This document shows positions 17,593-26,182 of a stretch of DNA of 63,693 nt, one piece after another. The notes below the pieces were generated by a model that was given only the letters and a program-made list of their open reading frames with translations, was not told where the DNA came from and did not search any database. This DNA is from Halarchaeoplasma sp046498385 (lineage in GTDB: Archaea > Thermoplasmatota > Thermoplasmata > Halarchaeoplasmatales > Halarchaeoplasmataceae), in NCBI GenBank assembly GCA_046498385.1, contig JAWOAU010000084.1, forward strand, positions 1 to 63,693, written 5' to 3'. Each line of letters begins with the position of its first letter. The first letter of the stretch is position 1. Position numbers and translations under genes: made by a program.

Positions 17593-18579
17593 TCAATTTG
17601 TCCTCTGAATCATCAAATCTACCAGATTATCCAGTATTTCACGGTACTTGCTTTCTGGCAAAATCTTCAATTCTTCTTTCGCTTCTGCAGCGTACTTTTC
17701 TGCGGTTTTCTTTGCATAATCCATAGAACCGCATTTTTCCAGCATATCCATCGCCTCGTTTACTTCATACACTGTATTATTACTGCAGTTAAGTATCTCT
17801 ATCAACCTTTCTCGCTTTTTATCCGGTAAGATTCCAAGGGCATGTATAATTATCAACGTTCTTTTACCGCTTTTTATGTCGCTGCCTACCGGTTTGCCAA
17901 TCTTTTCTTGCTCTCCTACCAGGTCTAGATAATCATCTTGTATCTGGAAGGCGATACCCATCTTTCGAGCATATTCCTTCATATGTTCTCGCTGTTCTTT
18001 TGATGCTCCGCCTACTATTGCGCCGCCTTTGGTACACGCTTGGAACAAACAGCTAGTCTTCTTTTCGATCATCCCTATGAACTCCTCCTCGGTTATATCG
18101 AAAGAGCGCTCAAATCTCATATCCTCTTCCTGCCCCTCGGCTACTTTTACAACGGAGCTAGCAACTTCACACAATAGGTCCTTGAAATCGTCAACATCTA
18201 TATCCGTCTTGGAAAGAACTTCGAAGGCCAGGGCGAAAAGGGCATCGCCGGTGTTGATAGCACTGGACATGCCTTCTCTTTTGTAAACCGTTTCCACACC
18301 CCTGCGCAGTTCATCATCATCCATTATGTCATCGTGTACAAGTGTGAAATTGTGGATCAACTCAATGCAAACACCCAAATGAAGCGCCTTTTCCTCCTCC
18401 TCATCGAAGGCGCCGGCGGAGATCATCGCCAAGAAGGGTCTGAATTTTTTTCCACCAGCCATCGGATATATGGACATTAACTCCCATAGGATATGTTCAT
18501 CCTTTTTCTGGAAGAGTTCGTCAAGATAATCTTCCACTATTGTTTTTCTTTTGCCTATTTCTTCATAGATGTCGATCAT
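17593..18579 (-). CDS. idsA: Trans-isoprenyl diphosphate synthase (geranylgeranyl diphosphate synthase type)
   Basis: The enzyme joins IPP to allylic diphosphates and makes the C20 chain for archaeal ether lipids. Both Asp-rich motifs are intact: HDDIMDDDELRRG near residue 85 and QDDYLDLVG near residue 215. GGKKFRP and the KTSCLFQ helix are also typical of the family. The length of 328 residues is normal. It is the last gene of a minus-strand run with isopentenyl phosphate kinase and type 2 IPP isomerase. Its ATG follows the isomerase stop by nine bases, with GAGGCGG as ribosome site. Chain length (C15 or C20) cannot be fixed by eye. Confidence 0.93.
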   Translation of the reverse strand: MIDIYEEIGKRKTIVEDYLDELFQKKDEHILWELMSIYPMAGGKKFRPFLAMISAGAFDEEEEKALHLGVCIELIHNFTLVHDDIMDDDELRRGVETVYKREGMSSAINTGDALFALAFEVLSKTDIDVDDFKDLLCEVASSVVKVAEGQEEDMRFERSFDITEEEFIGMIEKKTSCLFQACTKGGAIVGGASKEQREHMKEYARKMGIAFQIQDDYLDLVGEQEKIGKPVGSDIKSGKRTLIIIHALGILPDKKRERLIEILNCSNNTVYEVNEAMDMLEKCGSMDYAKKTAEKYAAEAKEELKILPESKYREILDNLVDLMIQRTN

Positions 18580-18588
18580 TATACCGCC

Positions 18589-19623
18589 TCAGATAATCCA
18601 ATCCTTTAATGTGTCCGTTATTATAACCCTTTGGTCTCGTAGGTCCTCAACCTTTTCACAGCCGAGTAAGAACATCACCGTCTTCAATTCTTTCTTCATA
18701 TCCTCTAGATATTCTATGGTATTATCCAAGGACTGACTGGCCGGCGGAAGTATGCCTCCGGCAACACCTGCTATGTTTGCTCCCAAGGCGATGGCCTTGG
18801 CGGCGTCCAAGCCGTTTCTTACTCCCCCGGTTGAGATTAAAGGCAAATCCACCGTGCGTCGGCATTCAAGTATAGATACAGGTGTTGGTATTCCCCAATC
18901 CCACAATTCCTTTGCCAGTGATTTATTAGCTCCTTCTCGGTAGTATTCCACAGCGGAAAAGGATGTACCTCCCATGCCTCCAACGTCTATGGCTTTTACA
19001 CCAGCGTTTAAAAATCTTGATGCTGTTTCACTATCTACTCCCGCCCCTGTCTCTTTGGCAACTATCGGCAGTTCATCACAAAAATCTGATAGTGCCTCAA
19101 GAACACCCATTGCCCTTAAATCACCTTCTGGTTGAACAACCTCCTGCAGGTAGTTGAAGTGTATGGCGAGACATTTTGCTCCGATCATGTCCATCGCCTC
19201 TCTACCGTCTTCCACGGTAAAGATGTGTTTGCCTTTTTGATCTATTACCTGGGGTGCTCCCAGATTAGCCATCACCATCGGAGGTTTATTCTTTTTGATC
19301 ACTTCATAGGACGCCCGAAGCTCTTTGTGCTCCAAAGCCGGTCTTTGACTGCCTACTCCGAATGCTATACCCGCTTTTTCGGCGGCGGCGCTCAGTCGGT
19401 GGTTGAATTCCTTAGCCCCATGGTAACCTCCTGTGATCGCAGAGATGATGAAAGGTGCCGATAATCGGTGTCCCAGAAATTCAGTTTCCAATGATATTTC
19501 ATCCATATCTACTTCCGGAGCAGCTTTATGTGAAAAATGAATCATTTTCCAGTAATCTGTTTTTATTTCGACCTCTTTTTCCAAACTAATCCTTATGTGG
19601 TCTTCCTTTCTTCTTTCTATCAT
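18589..19623 (-). CDS. fni: Type 2 isopentenyl-diphosphate isomerase (FMN-dependent)
   Basis: The enzyme interconverts IPP and DMAPP with reduced FMN in a TIM barrel. Motifs seen are RRKEDHIRI at the start, ISAITGG, VMANLGAPQ, LAIHFNYLQEVVQPEGD, KETGAGVD, DVGGMGGTSF and STGGVRNG. The start at 19623 is chosen because its ATG overlaps the stop of the kinase gene as ATGA, leaving a 344-residue protein of normal length. Six more codons are open upstream but lie inside the kinase gene. It takes the product of the neighbouring isopentenyl phosphate kinase and feeds the prenyl synthase downstream. Confidence 0.95.
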   Translation of the reverse strand: MIERRKEDHIRISLEKEVEIKTDYWKMIHFSHKAAPEVDMDEISLETEFLGHRLSAPFIISAITGGYHGAKEFNHRLSAAAEKAGIAFGVGSQRPALEHKELRASYEVIKKNKPPMVMANLGAPQVIDQKGKHIFTVEDGREAMDMIGAKCLAIHFNYLQEVVQPEGDLRAMGVLEALSDFCDELPIVAKETGAGVDSETASRFLNAGVKAIDVGGMGGTSFSAVEYYREGANKSLAKELWDWGIPTPVSILECRRTVDLPLISTGGVRNGLDAAKAIALGANIAGVAGGILPPASQSLDNTIEYLEDMKKELKTVMFLLGCEKVEDLRDQRVIITDTLKDWII

Positions 19624-20369
19624 CTTTCCACCATGGTACACAATGTTTTTTCTTTGTTAAGCAGGGATTTTAATCTTCCGGGTATCAATCCATTGACCAC
19701 GTAGGTTTTACACCGGTCGGACATGTTCAGCATCAATTTTAGTTTCCGTTCCATGCTGCCGGTAACGTCTATGGTTTTTTTCTCACCTGGCATATCGTCC
19801 TCGGTAAGGGGCAGCATACCCTCTTTGAAAATATCTACCACCTCTCCGTTTTTGAATACGCCATCTACGTTTGTCACGAATATGGATACGTTGGCTAGGT
19901 ATCCAAGTCTGTTCATGATATCGTCACCCGAACAGATGGTGACTCCTCTTATTTGATCCAAGGCCACGTCTCCAAAGGCCACGGGCGTGGTGCCCAGGGT
20001 CAAGTGATCTATAAAAATATCTTCGTCGAATGATACTATCTCGCCGTTCCTGTATCTTGCTATCAACCCTCCAGGGATCGACACGGCGTTTATATCTTCG
20101 TCTATCATTATATCTATAATTTCCTGGTTCATCTTTCGCATATCTCTTTGAACTTCTGCAGTACCCCTTGGAGGTTCTGCGGGGTTATCCGTGTTAAACT
20201 TGTATTTCCTAGCACCGGGATGGCCAAAGCTCCCACCACCGTGAATAACTATAATATCATCATCAACATCTTTGATCTCCTTGGAAAGCCGTCTGGTGAC
20301 TGCTTCATCAAAAGAAAATGGTATGGATTTGTCTGTTAAAACGCTTCCACCAAGCTTTATCAGAATCAA
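19620..20369 (-). CDS. ipk: Isopentenyl phosphate kinase
   Basis: The enzyme phosphorylates isopentenyl phosphate to IPP, the last kinase step of the archaeal mevalonate route. It belongs to the amino acid kinase fold. KLGGSVLTDK at the start and HGGGSFGH with the catalytic His near residue 45 are diagnostic. GGLIARY, FGDVALD, CSGDD and TNVDGVF follow in the usual order. The length of 249 residues is typical. The start is TTG, with AGGT about eight bases upstream. It overlaps the isomerase gene by four bases. The substrate is supplied by the UbiD-type decarboxylase encoded at 42.8-44.1 kb. Confidence 0.94.
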   Translation of the reverse strand: MILIKLGGSVLTDKSIPFSFDEAVTRRLSKEIKDVDDDIIVIHGGGSFGHPGARKYKFNTDNPAEPPRGTAEVQRDMRKMNQEIIDIMIDEDINAVSIPGGLIARYRNGEIVSFDEDIFIDHLTLGTTPVAFGDVALDQIRGVTICSGDDIMNRLGYLANVSIFVTNVDGVFKNGEVVDIFKEGMLPLTEDDMPGEKKTIDVTGSMERKLKLMLNMSDRCKTYVVNGLIPGRLKSLLNKEKTLCTMVER

Positions 20370-20374
20370 GTTTA

Positions 20375-20539
20375 TTACCTGTCCCGTTTTTTTCTGCTGC
20401 AGATGGCAAAATCATCTCCGTCGAAAAATACTTCTCTATCAGGATGTGCCTTTTGGATCTCCTCGATCATCTCTTGGATATCCGTTAGTGTGACGCTGTC
20501 GTCGTCTTTGTTTACTTTTTTATGGATTCTTTTATCCAT
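20375..20539 (-). CDS. Small conserved-looking acidic/basic protein, 54 residues
   Basis: A short frame starts with ATG at 20539 and ends with TAA six bases before the TTG of the kinase gene. The protein reads MDKRIHKKVNKDDDSV, then an amphipathic helix TDIQEMIEEIQKAHPDRE, then VFFDGDDFAICSR and a basic end KKRDR. The mix of a defined helix, a beta-like VFFDGDD segment and tight spacing to the kinase gene supports a real gene. The function is not recognised. The single Cys makes a zinc site unlikely. Confidence 0.65.
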   Translation of the reverse strand: MDKRIHKKVNKDDDSVTLTDIQEMIEEIQKAHPDREVFFDGDDFAICSRKKRDR

Positions 20540-20576
20540 TCCGATTCCTCTACTGCTATGTAGATAGGTATACTAA

Positions 20577-21425
20577 CTACTTATATTTTTTCTGATTGTT
20601 TCCCGCAAGTTTAACGGTATTCTGCAGTAATGTAAGCACTGTCATAGGACCTACACCACCGGGAACAGGAGTAATCTTATCGGCCCTTTTCTTTAAATCG
20701 TCGAATTCTACATCTCCCACTATATCGCCGTTTTCTAGTCTATTCATACCTACATCTATGATGATCACCCCTTCTTTAATCATCTCTTTCGTTATCAAAC
20801 CCGGTACTCCCGCCGCGGCGATTAACACGTCTGCCCTTTTGGTGAAGTCTTTTGTACCCCTCGTATACTCGTGTACCACTGTAACGGTAGCATCCCTGTT
20901 GAGGAGCATCAAGGCCATGGGCTTGCCTACAACGGTGCTGTGACTTACCACACACACTTCCTTTCCTTTGAGTACCGTACCTTCGTAGTCCAGCATGGTG
21001 ATAATTCCCCCCGGTGTGCAGGGTACGATCCCTTCATCTTCCGAGGTCAATCTTCCTAGGTTGTAGGGGTGCATACCTTCCACATCTTTTGTGATATTGA
21101 TAGAAGATATTAGTTCAAAAGGTTCCAGGTGATCCGGAAGCGGCATCTGAAGCAGAATTCCATCTACGGCACGGTCTTTATTCAGTTTTGTAATGAATTC
21201 TTTTAGTTCTTTTTCAGAAGCGTCCTTGTGAAACTTGTGGGTAGTTGTTTCTATCCCCACTCTTTTGCAGCCCCGATCTTTAACGCCTATGTATATTTTA
21301 GAGCCTTCGTCTTCACCGACTAGAATAGTATGCAGAGAAGGAGGGCGCCCCATCTGAGATGTTTTAACCTTTAACTTTTCCTCATAGTACTGTGCGATCT
21401 TTCTGCCATCTATGATTGACATCAT
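20577..21425 (-). CDS. folD: Bifunctional methylenetetrahydrofolate dehydrogenase / methenyl cyclohydrolase
   Basis: FolD converts methylene-THF to methenyl-THF with NAD(P) and then to formyl-THF, feeding one-carbon units to purine and other synthesis. The 282 residues show the Y-x-x-x-K catalytic motif in YIGVK (near residue 45), GILLQMPLPDH, VVSHSTVVGKPMALMLL, the Rossmann end DVGMNR and ITPVPGGVGPMTV. All key residues are intact. The downstream gap to the 54-residue protein is 37 bases, so the two may share a transcript. Its presence suggests folate, not only methanopterin, as the one-carbon carrier; folP is also in the window. Confidence 0.95.
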   Translation of the reverse strand: MMSIIDGRKIAQYYEEKLKVKTSQMGRPPSLHTILVGEDEGSKIYIGVKDRGCKRVGIETTTHKFHKDASEKELKEFITKLNKDRAVDGILLQMPLPDHLEPFELISSINITKDVEGMHPYNLGRLTSEDEGIVPCTPGGIITMLDYEGTVLKGKEVCVVSHSTVVGKPMALMLLNRDATVTVVHEYTRGTKDFTKRADVLIAAAGVPGLITKEMIKEGVIIIDVGMNRLENGDIVGDVEFDDLKKRADKITPVPGGVGPMTVLTLLQNTVKLAGNNQKKYK

Positions 21426-21454
21426 GTTTGAAAGTTTATAGTGCGTTAAATAGA

Positions 21455-21886
21455 TTACTCTTTCTTCAACCAGTCTGGAAACTCCGGAGACTCCACCGCG
21501 TATTTGATGGTGTATGATTTTAGATCGATAACCGGCGTATCGTCATAGGCATCCAGTCCCTCCACGACCAGTACGTTCTCCTTCCTCTCCACCAACCGAC
21601 ATACCGTAATCGATATGGGGTTCGGCCTAACAGGGCTCCTTGTAGCGAATACGCCTGTTAAAGGGTTATCCGGTTTCCTCATAGGGTGAACCCGATGCAC
21701 GGTCCGGTCGCTTTTGTGGAGCCAGCAGAGAACAACGATGTGGGAGTGTTCCTCGATTCCAAGAAGTGAGTCAGAGTATTTCTCCCGTATGTGTATCTCC
21801 GATGTTTTTTTCCTGTAATCCCTTGGAATATCTTCCTCGTATTTATTCACCACCGTACCTATCTCAACCAGTTCCATATTGGACAT
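21455..21886 (-). CDS. trmO: tRNA (N6-threonylcarbamoyladenosine37-N6)-methyltransferase TrmO family
   Basis: TrmO/YaeB-type proteins add a methyl group to t6A37 of certain tRNAs using SAM. Family signs are the beta-barrel start ELVEIGTVVNKYE, the EEHSHIVVLCWLHK segment, and GVFATRSPVRPNPISITVCRL, followed by LDAYDDTPVIDLKSY. The length of about 143 residues is normal for the family core. The start ATG at 21886 overlaps the sucC stop as TGATG; a GTG one codon earlier is possible. It is translationally coupled to sucC, with no evident metabolic link. Confidence 0.9.
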   Translation of the reverse strand: MSNMELVEIGTVVNKYEEDIPRDYRKKTSEIHIREKYSDSLLGIEEHSHIVVLCWLHKSDRTVHRVHPMRKPDNPLTGVFATRSPVRPNPISITVCRLVERKENVLVVEGLDAYDDTPVIDLKSYTIKYAVESPEFPDWLKKE

Positions 21887-22983
21887 CACCGTTTCATCTC
21901 CACGGATTTCTTCGCACCTTCTTCCATCCCATCAACTACATGGTAACCCTCCTCGGTCAATAGACGCTTTCCCTCTCCTTCGTTGGTTCCCATCATCCTG
22001 ATCACGGTGGGTAGTTCAGGTCCAAAGTCGATTATCCCCTTTGCGATCTCGTCGCATTTCGTTATGCCTCCGAAGATATTCAGGAATATGGAACGCACAC
22101 CGTCTTTCATCTCCACTATCTCAAGCGCTTTTTTTGTATCTTCAGCAGTGGCACCACCACCAAGGTCCAGGAAACATGCGGGCGAGCTTCCGAACTCCGC
22201 TACGGAATCTAGGGTAGCCATGACAAGACCGGCACCACTGCCGATTATGGCGATTTCGCCGTCCAAGTCTACATATGCCAGATCGTATTCGTCTGCCAAC
22301 TTTTCTCTCTCACTGAGCATTTGGTCCTTTTTGACATCGAACTTCTGCCGGAATAGTGCGTTGTTATCTATATTGAAAACCGCATCTATCGCCAGTAGTC
22401 CATCCGGGGTCTTCACCAGAGGATTTATCTCCGCCAGTTCGGAATCGTAGTCCACGAAGGCGTTGTAAAGGTTCATAGCGATCTTTGTCATCTGCTTTGC
22501 CGTTTCATCCTTTAATCCCACGGCCTCCGCCATGTACATGGCGTCGTATGACTGTAGTCCTACTAGGGGGTCTATAGGCCTTTTGATGATCTTCTCAGGG
22601 TACGCCTTTGCAACTTCTTCTATGTTCATACCTCCCTCGGAAGTCATTATGAGTGTGGCCCTTTTCATTTCTCTGTCTATGACCAGGCCGACGTAGTATT
22701 CATCCTGTATGTCCGCCTTTTTGGTAACTAATATCTTGTTAACTTCCAGTCCCCTTATGGTCATACTGAAGAGCTTTTTTGCTTTCTCTACGGCTTCTTC
22801 CCTAGAATCTGCAAAAAGAATTCCTCCGGCTTTACCCCTTTTACCCACGGTGACTTGGGACTTTAAAACCACTGGTTCTTTTACATCCTTTATCTCTTCC
22901 GAACTATCTATGACGTATCCCTTTGCCACCGGGATACCATAATCGCCGAAGATATCTATGGCTTCGTATTCTTGGAGTTTCAT
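21886..22983 (-). CDS. sucC: Succinyl-CoA ligase (ADP/GDP-forming) beta subunit
   Basis: SucC carries the ATP-grasp domain of succinyl-CoA synthetase, which makes ATP or GTP in the citric acid cycle. Motifs are LQEYEAIDIFGDYGIP, VVLKSQVTVGKRGKAGG, ELAEINPLV, the GSGAGLVMATLD loop, FLDLGGGAT and FLNIFGGITKCDEIA. The length of 365 residues fits. The alpha subunit (SucD) is not adjacent, which is unusual because the two are normally one operon. On the minus strand a TATA-like TTTATAAG lies near 23015-23022, about 37 bases before the start. Confidence 0.95.
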   Translation of the reverse strand: MKLQEYEAIDIFGDYGIPVAKGYVIDSSEEIKDVKEPVVLKSQVTVGKRGKAGGILFADSREEAVEKAKKLFSMTIRGLEVNKILVTKKADIQDEYYVGLVIDREMKRATLIMTSEGGMNIEEVAKAYPEKIIKRPIDPLVGLQSYDAMYMAEAVGLKDETAKQMTKIAMNLYNAFVDYDSELAEINPLVKTPDGLLAIDAVFNIDNNALFRQKFDVKKDQMLSEREKLADEYDLAYVDLDGEIAIIGSGAGLVMATLDSVAEFGSSPACFLDLGGGATAEDTKKALEIVEMKDGVRSIFLNIFGGITKCDEIAKGIIDFGPELPTVIRMMGTNEGEGKRLLTEEGYHVVDGMEEGAKKSVEMKR

Positions 22984-23130
22984 ATGACATCACACGTTGT
23001 TGGTGATTAACAATCCCGCTTATAAAATAGTTATGTGCCGTGACATGTATTATGATATGCTCCGAAGAGGGAGAAAAGTTTTTTATGTGAGTGCAGTCTT
23101 CAACAGGTTAATTCGTAAAAGCTCCTTCAT

Positions 23131-23199
23131 GGGCCAGTAGATCATATCGGAGTAAACTCCAAATATCTATGCCCCATTCATCCGCTCCCGCTTCTTCAT
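23131..23199 (+). repeat. tRNA-Ala-5'-like hairpin repeat, copy 1
   Basis: The unit starts with GGGCCAGTAGATC, the first 13 bases of the tRNA-Ala gene downstream. It then departs from tRNA sequence and closes a hairpin: GGGC/GCCC, GTAGAT/ATCTAT, and an apical GGAGT-AA-ACTCC. It ends with CCGCTCCCGCTTCTTCAT, which is repeated in copy 2. It has no anticodon or T-arm, so it is not a tRNA gene. Confidence 0.7.
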
Positions 23200-23270
23200 G
23201 GGCCAGTAGATCAGTCGGGAATGAATACCCGCAATCTACATGCCCCATTCATCCGCTCCCGCTTCTTCAT
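23200..23270 (+). repeat. tRNA-Ala-5'-like hairpin repeat, copy 2
   Basis: The unit starts with the first 19 bases of tRNA-Ala (GGGCCAGTAGATCAGTCGG). It can fold as GGGC/GCCC, GTAGAT/ATCTAC and CGGG/CCCG around an eight-base loop. The apical stem differs from copy 1 on both sides so that pairing is kept. The 30-base end of the unit is identical to that of copy 1, and the true tRNA-Ala follows directly. Confidence 0.7.
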
Positions 23271-23343
23271 GGGCCAGTAGATCAGTCGGAAGATCGCTAC
23301 CTTGGCATGGTAGAGGCCCGGGGTTCAAATCCCCGCTGGTCCA
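23271..23343 (+). tRNA. tRNA-Ala (anticodon GGC)
   Basis: The 73-base cloverleaf is complete: acceptor GGGCCAG with CTGGTCC, including the alanine identity pair G3-U70, and a D-arm GATC/GATC. The anticodon stem is CTACC/GGTAG with loop TTGGCAT, and the T-arm is CGGGG-TTCAAAT-CCCCG. The discriminator is A and CCA is not encoded. It needs no intron. Its last 19 bases overlap, on the opposite strand, the end of the alaS coding region, which encodes the enzyme that charges this tRNA. A weak TATA-like run (AAGTTTTTTATG, ~23076-23087) upstream would place both hairpin repeats in the transcript. Confidence 0.97.
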
Positions 23344-26054
23344 TTCAATCTTTTTAACACATCGTTTTTAGCGACCTTTAGAGCTTGCTTTCGTCCCTCC
23401 GTCTTCTTTCCTCCACCTTGGGCTGTTCTCGGAGTCCCTCCTCCTCCTCCGTTGACCTCTTTGGCGGCTTCCCGGAGCACATCGACCATGTTAATATCTA
23501 TGTCCTCGCTTCGTGAAAACACAAGTTGTATGCCTTCTCCCTTGGAAGCGAGTAATGCGACTCTATTATCTTCTGCTGTGAACTTCTCAGCCACGGCCAG
23601 CATCTCTTTGGTATCCAGGTCCACCTCTGCCATCACAAACTTCACACCGTCGATCTCTTCCGGTGTCAGTCCGTCGACCACGGCCATGGACCGGTAGGAT
23701 TTCAACTTATCCAGTTCTTTCCCCCGCTCTTTCCACTCTTCGAAAAAGCGTTTTGCGGTTTTTGGAAGTTCCTGGTAATTCACGCTGAAGACATTCGCAG
23801 TATTCCTGAGTAGCTCTTCCTGCCTTTGAATGTGTTCAACGGCAGATATCCCAGCGGAGTAGACTAGTCTTTCAACACCGTCCTGTATACGTTGGGAATT
23901 CAGTATCTTTATCGCTCCGATATGGGAAGTGTTATCAACATGGGTACCGCCGCAGGCCTGGGCATCGTAGTCTATCTCGTCGGAGATATGTACCACACGG
24001 ATAACGTCACTGGTTGGTACTCCGCCCTGATACAATTCGAAACCGAATCGTTTTTCAGCCTCATCCCGGAAAAGGTTCTCCTTGGCGACCGGGATCGCCT
24101 CCAGTACCATCTCGTTGGCTAACCTTTCCATATCTTTCAACTCCTCATAGGAAATTCGCTTGTAGTGAGATATATCGAGCCTGGCGCTTTCTACGCTTTT
24201 GTGTGCACCCTTCTGCCAGATATGATCTCCAAGTACCTTTCTCGCGGCGCTGATAATGAGGTGGGTGGCGGTGTGGTTTCTGGTAAGTGCCATTCTTCTT
24301 CCCCAATCCACTTCACCTTTCACCCTATCTCCAACTTTTAACTTTCCGTTGATATGATGGAACACCGCTCCTCCTTTCTTTTCTACGAACTCCACTTCTA
24401 GGATTTCATCCCCGTGCTTCAGCACCCCTTTGTCACATAGTTGTCCTCCCCCTTCCGGGTAAAAGGCACTTCTATCCAATACCACTTTATTACCTTCGAC
24501 GTGCACTACTTCTGCTTCAAATTTTTTTACAGGTTGTTCCCGGTAGTAAAGCATCTTTGTTTCAGGATATACTTCCTCTTTTTCAATACCCTCTTCGACC
24601 TCGGGTTCACCATGCATCTCTGCCAGTAGTGTGTTAAAATTATCCGGTATATCGACCTCGATATCGTATTCCTGTGCTAGATCCTTTACCACGGTGGGAT
24701 GTATTCCATGAGTATCGTAGTAGTCTATCAACTTATCCAGAGATAGCTTTTTTTCCATACCCTCTAAATCCCTCTTAACCAGCCTTTTTCCCCTTTTCAT
24801 GGTTTCCCGGTAGCGGTCTATCTCTGAATCTATCATGTCGAAGACCACTTCATTTTTCTTCAAAATATCCTGGAAAACCTCGAATTGTTTTGCGATCAAG
24901 TCCTTAAGATCGAGTTCTTCTTCCAAGGAATCCAGCTGTCTCAGTGTTCTCCTTATTACCATCCGCGCTAGATATCCCTCTTCAACGTTTGAAGGTACTA
25001 CGCCATCCGACAGCATTAGAGCTATTGTCTTACTGTGATCTGCAATGGTGTATATGGATCTCAGCCGCTCTAGCGTTTCCATCATGTATTCTTTATCGAA
25101 GCCGTCCACCCGTTCCATCAATGTGTTCATTAGTTTTTTATCGTTAAAGTCGGTGCCTAACTTACTGGATAATCGTGTGTATTCCTCCAGGAAATTTCGG
25201 TAGGAAGGATCGTCTGTATCATGTTTTACACCCAGCTTCTCGCAGATAAATTCTATTACCTCGCCGTAAATGGAGTCGTAAATGGTCGGTGCCCCATCGG
25301 ACATCCATACCCACCTCTCCAGCCCGTAGCCGGTGTCTACAACGTTAAGTTTCAGAGGACTGTACATTTGACCGTCTAACTCTACCTCCCCGTTCTTATC
25401 TTTTTTCATGTTCATAAATACGAGCGTAGCTACTTCCAGCCCACGAATGTTCACCTCTAAGGACGGTCCGGCATTCCCCCCTCCTATCCATGGGTGTTCT
25501 TTGTATACTATCTCTTTTTCATCTACCCCCAGGTCCGTTAACATCTGGTGGCAGTAGCGGACGGTCTCGTCCTTCCAATAAATATATTCATCCGGCGAGT
25601 TAAAGGCGTGGTGTCCCATCATCTCGAAACTGGTGGTATGTTTTCCTGTCTTCCCTACTTCGTCGATGTCCGGAAGCCGTATACACGGCTGAGAAACAGC
25701 GAGGGGGTTGGAAGGAGGCTTAACCCGGCCCGAGGTGGCGTGAGGTTGAAAATCGTATATACTGGCGTGCACAAGAAAAACGTCGTCCCTCCATCGTGCG
25801 ATGACGGGGTATCTTTCCACACGTTTATGATCTCTTTTATCAAAGAAACTCAGAAAATATTCTCTCATGTCGGAGACGGAAAGGGTTTTTTTGAAAGGTG
25901 AATCACCGATAAAACTGAACTCTACGCAGGGTGTGTCCTGACATACATCTACCTCTCGGTCAAGGGTCCAGAAATGCTCACCGCACTCGCTGCACCGTTT
26001 CCTGAGGAAACCCCTTTCCTTGAAGAATTCCAGTACATACTCTTCCTCGAACAT
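23325..26054 (-). CDS. alaS: Alanyl-tRNA synthetase (archaeal type)
   Basis: AlaRS charges tRNA-Ala and edits mischarged Ser and Gly. The 909-residue protein begins with the archaeal Cys motif (RCSECGEHFW ... CQDTPC). It continues with the class II catalytic core (SQPCIRLPDIDEVG, HHAFNSP, GYGLERWVW), the editing site HTATH near residue 600 with CGGTH near 700, and a Gly-rich C-terminal domain (GGGGGTPRTAQGGG). All key motifs are intact. The last six residues (NGPAGI) are encoded antisense to the 3' part of the tRNA-Ala gene. The start ATG gives the expected N-terminus MFEEEYVLEFF. Confidence 0.97.
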   Translation of the reverse strand: MFEEEYVLEFFKERGFLRKRCSECGEHFWTLDREVDVCQDTPCVEFSFIGDSPFKKTLSVSDMREYFLSFFDKRDHKRVERYPVIARWRDDVFLVHASIYDFQPHATSGRVKPPSNPLAVSQPCIRLPDIDEVGKTGKHTTSFEMMGHHAFNSPDEYIYWKDETVRYCHQMLTDLGVDEKEIVYKEHPWIGGGNAGPSLEVNIRGLEVATLVFMNMKKDKNGEVELDGQMYSPLKLNVVDTGYGLERWVWMSDGAPTIYDSIYGEVIEFICEKLGVKHDTDDPSYRNFLEEYTRLSSKLGTDFNDKKLMNTLMERVDGFDKEYMMETLERLRSIYTIADHSKTIALMLSDGVVPSNVEEGYLARMVIRRTLRQLDSLEEELDLKDLIAKQFEVFQDILKKNEVVFDMIDSEIDRYRETMKRGKRLVKRDLEGMEKKLSLDKLIDYYDTHGIHPTVVKDLAQEYDIEVDIPDNFNTLLAEMHGEPEVEEGIEKEEVYPETKMLYYREQPVKKFEAEVVHVEGNKVVLDRSAFYPEGGGQLCDKGVLKHGDEILEVEFVEKKGGAVFHHINGKLKVGDRVKGEVDWGRRMALTRNHTATHLIISAARKVLGDHIWQKGAHKSVESARLDISHYKRISYEELKDMERLANEMVLEAIPVAKENLFRDEAEKRFGFELYQGGVPTSDVIRVVHISDEIDYDAQACGGTHVDNTSHIGAIKILNSQRIQDGVERLVYSAGISAVEHIQRQEELLRNTANVFSVNYQELPKTAKRFFEEWKERGKELDKLKSYRSMAVVDGLTPEEIDGVKFVMAEVDLDTKEMLAVAEKFTAEDNRVALLASKGEGIQLVFSRSEDIDINMVDVLREAAKEVNGGGGGTPRTAQGGGKKTEGRKQALKVAKNDVLKRLNGPAGI

Positions 26055-26182
26055 AGGGTTGTCTATCTCTGCGATGTTAATAAAATATTCGCCGATCTTT
26101 ACGCCGATATAACAATATCACCAAACATTTAAACACGCGTTAGTGGATTACTTTAACATCATTGTACAAGGAGAATTAAAGC

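Noticed and set aside
23131..23270. The two tRNA-Ala-like repeats as broken tRNA genes or as pre-tRNA introns
   Set aside because: They lack anticodon and T arms and have no bulge-helix-bulge layout; the downstream tRNA-Ala is complete without splicing. Paired changes in the apical stems argue for a separate structure.
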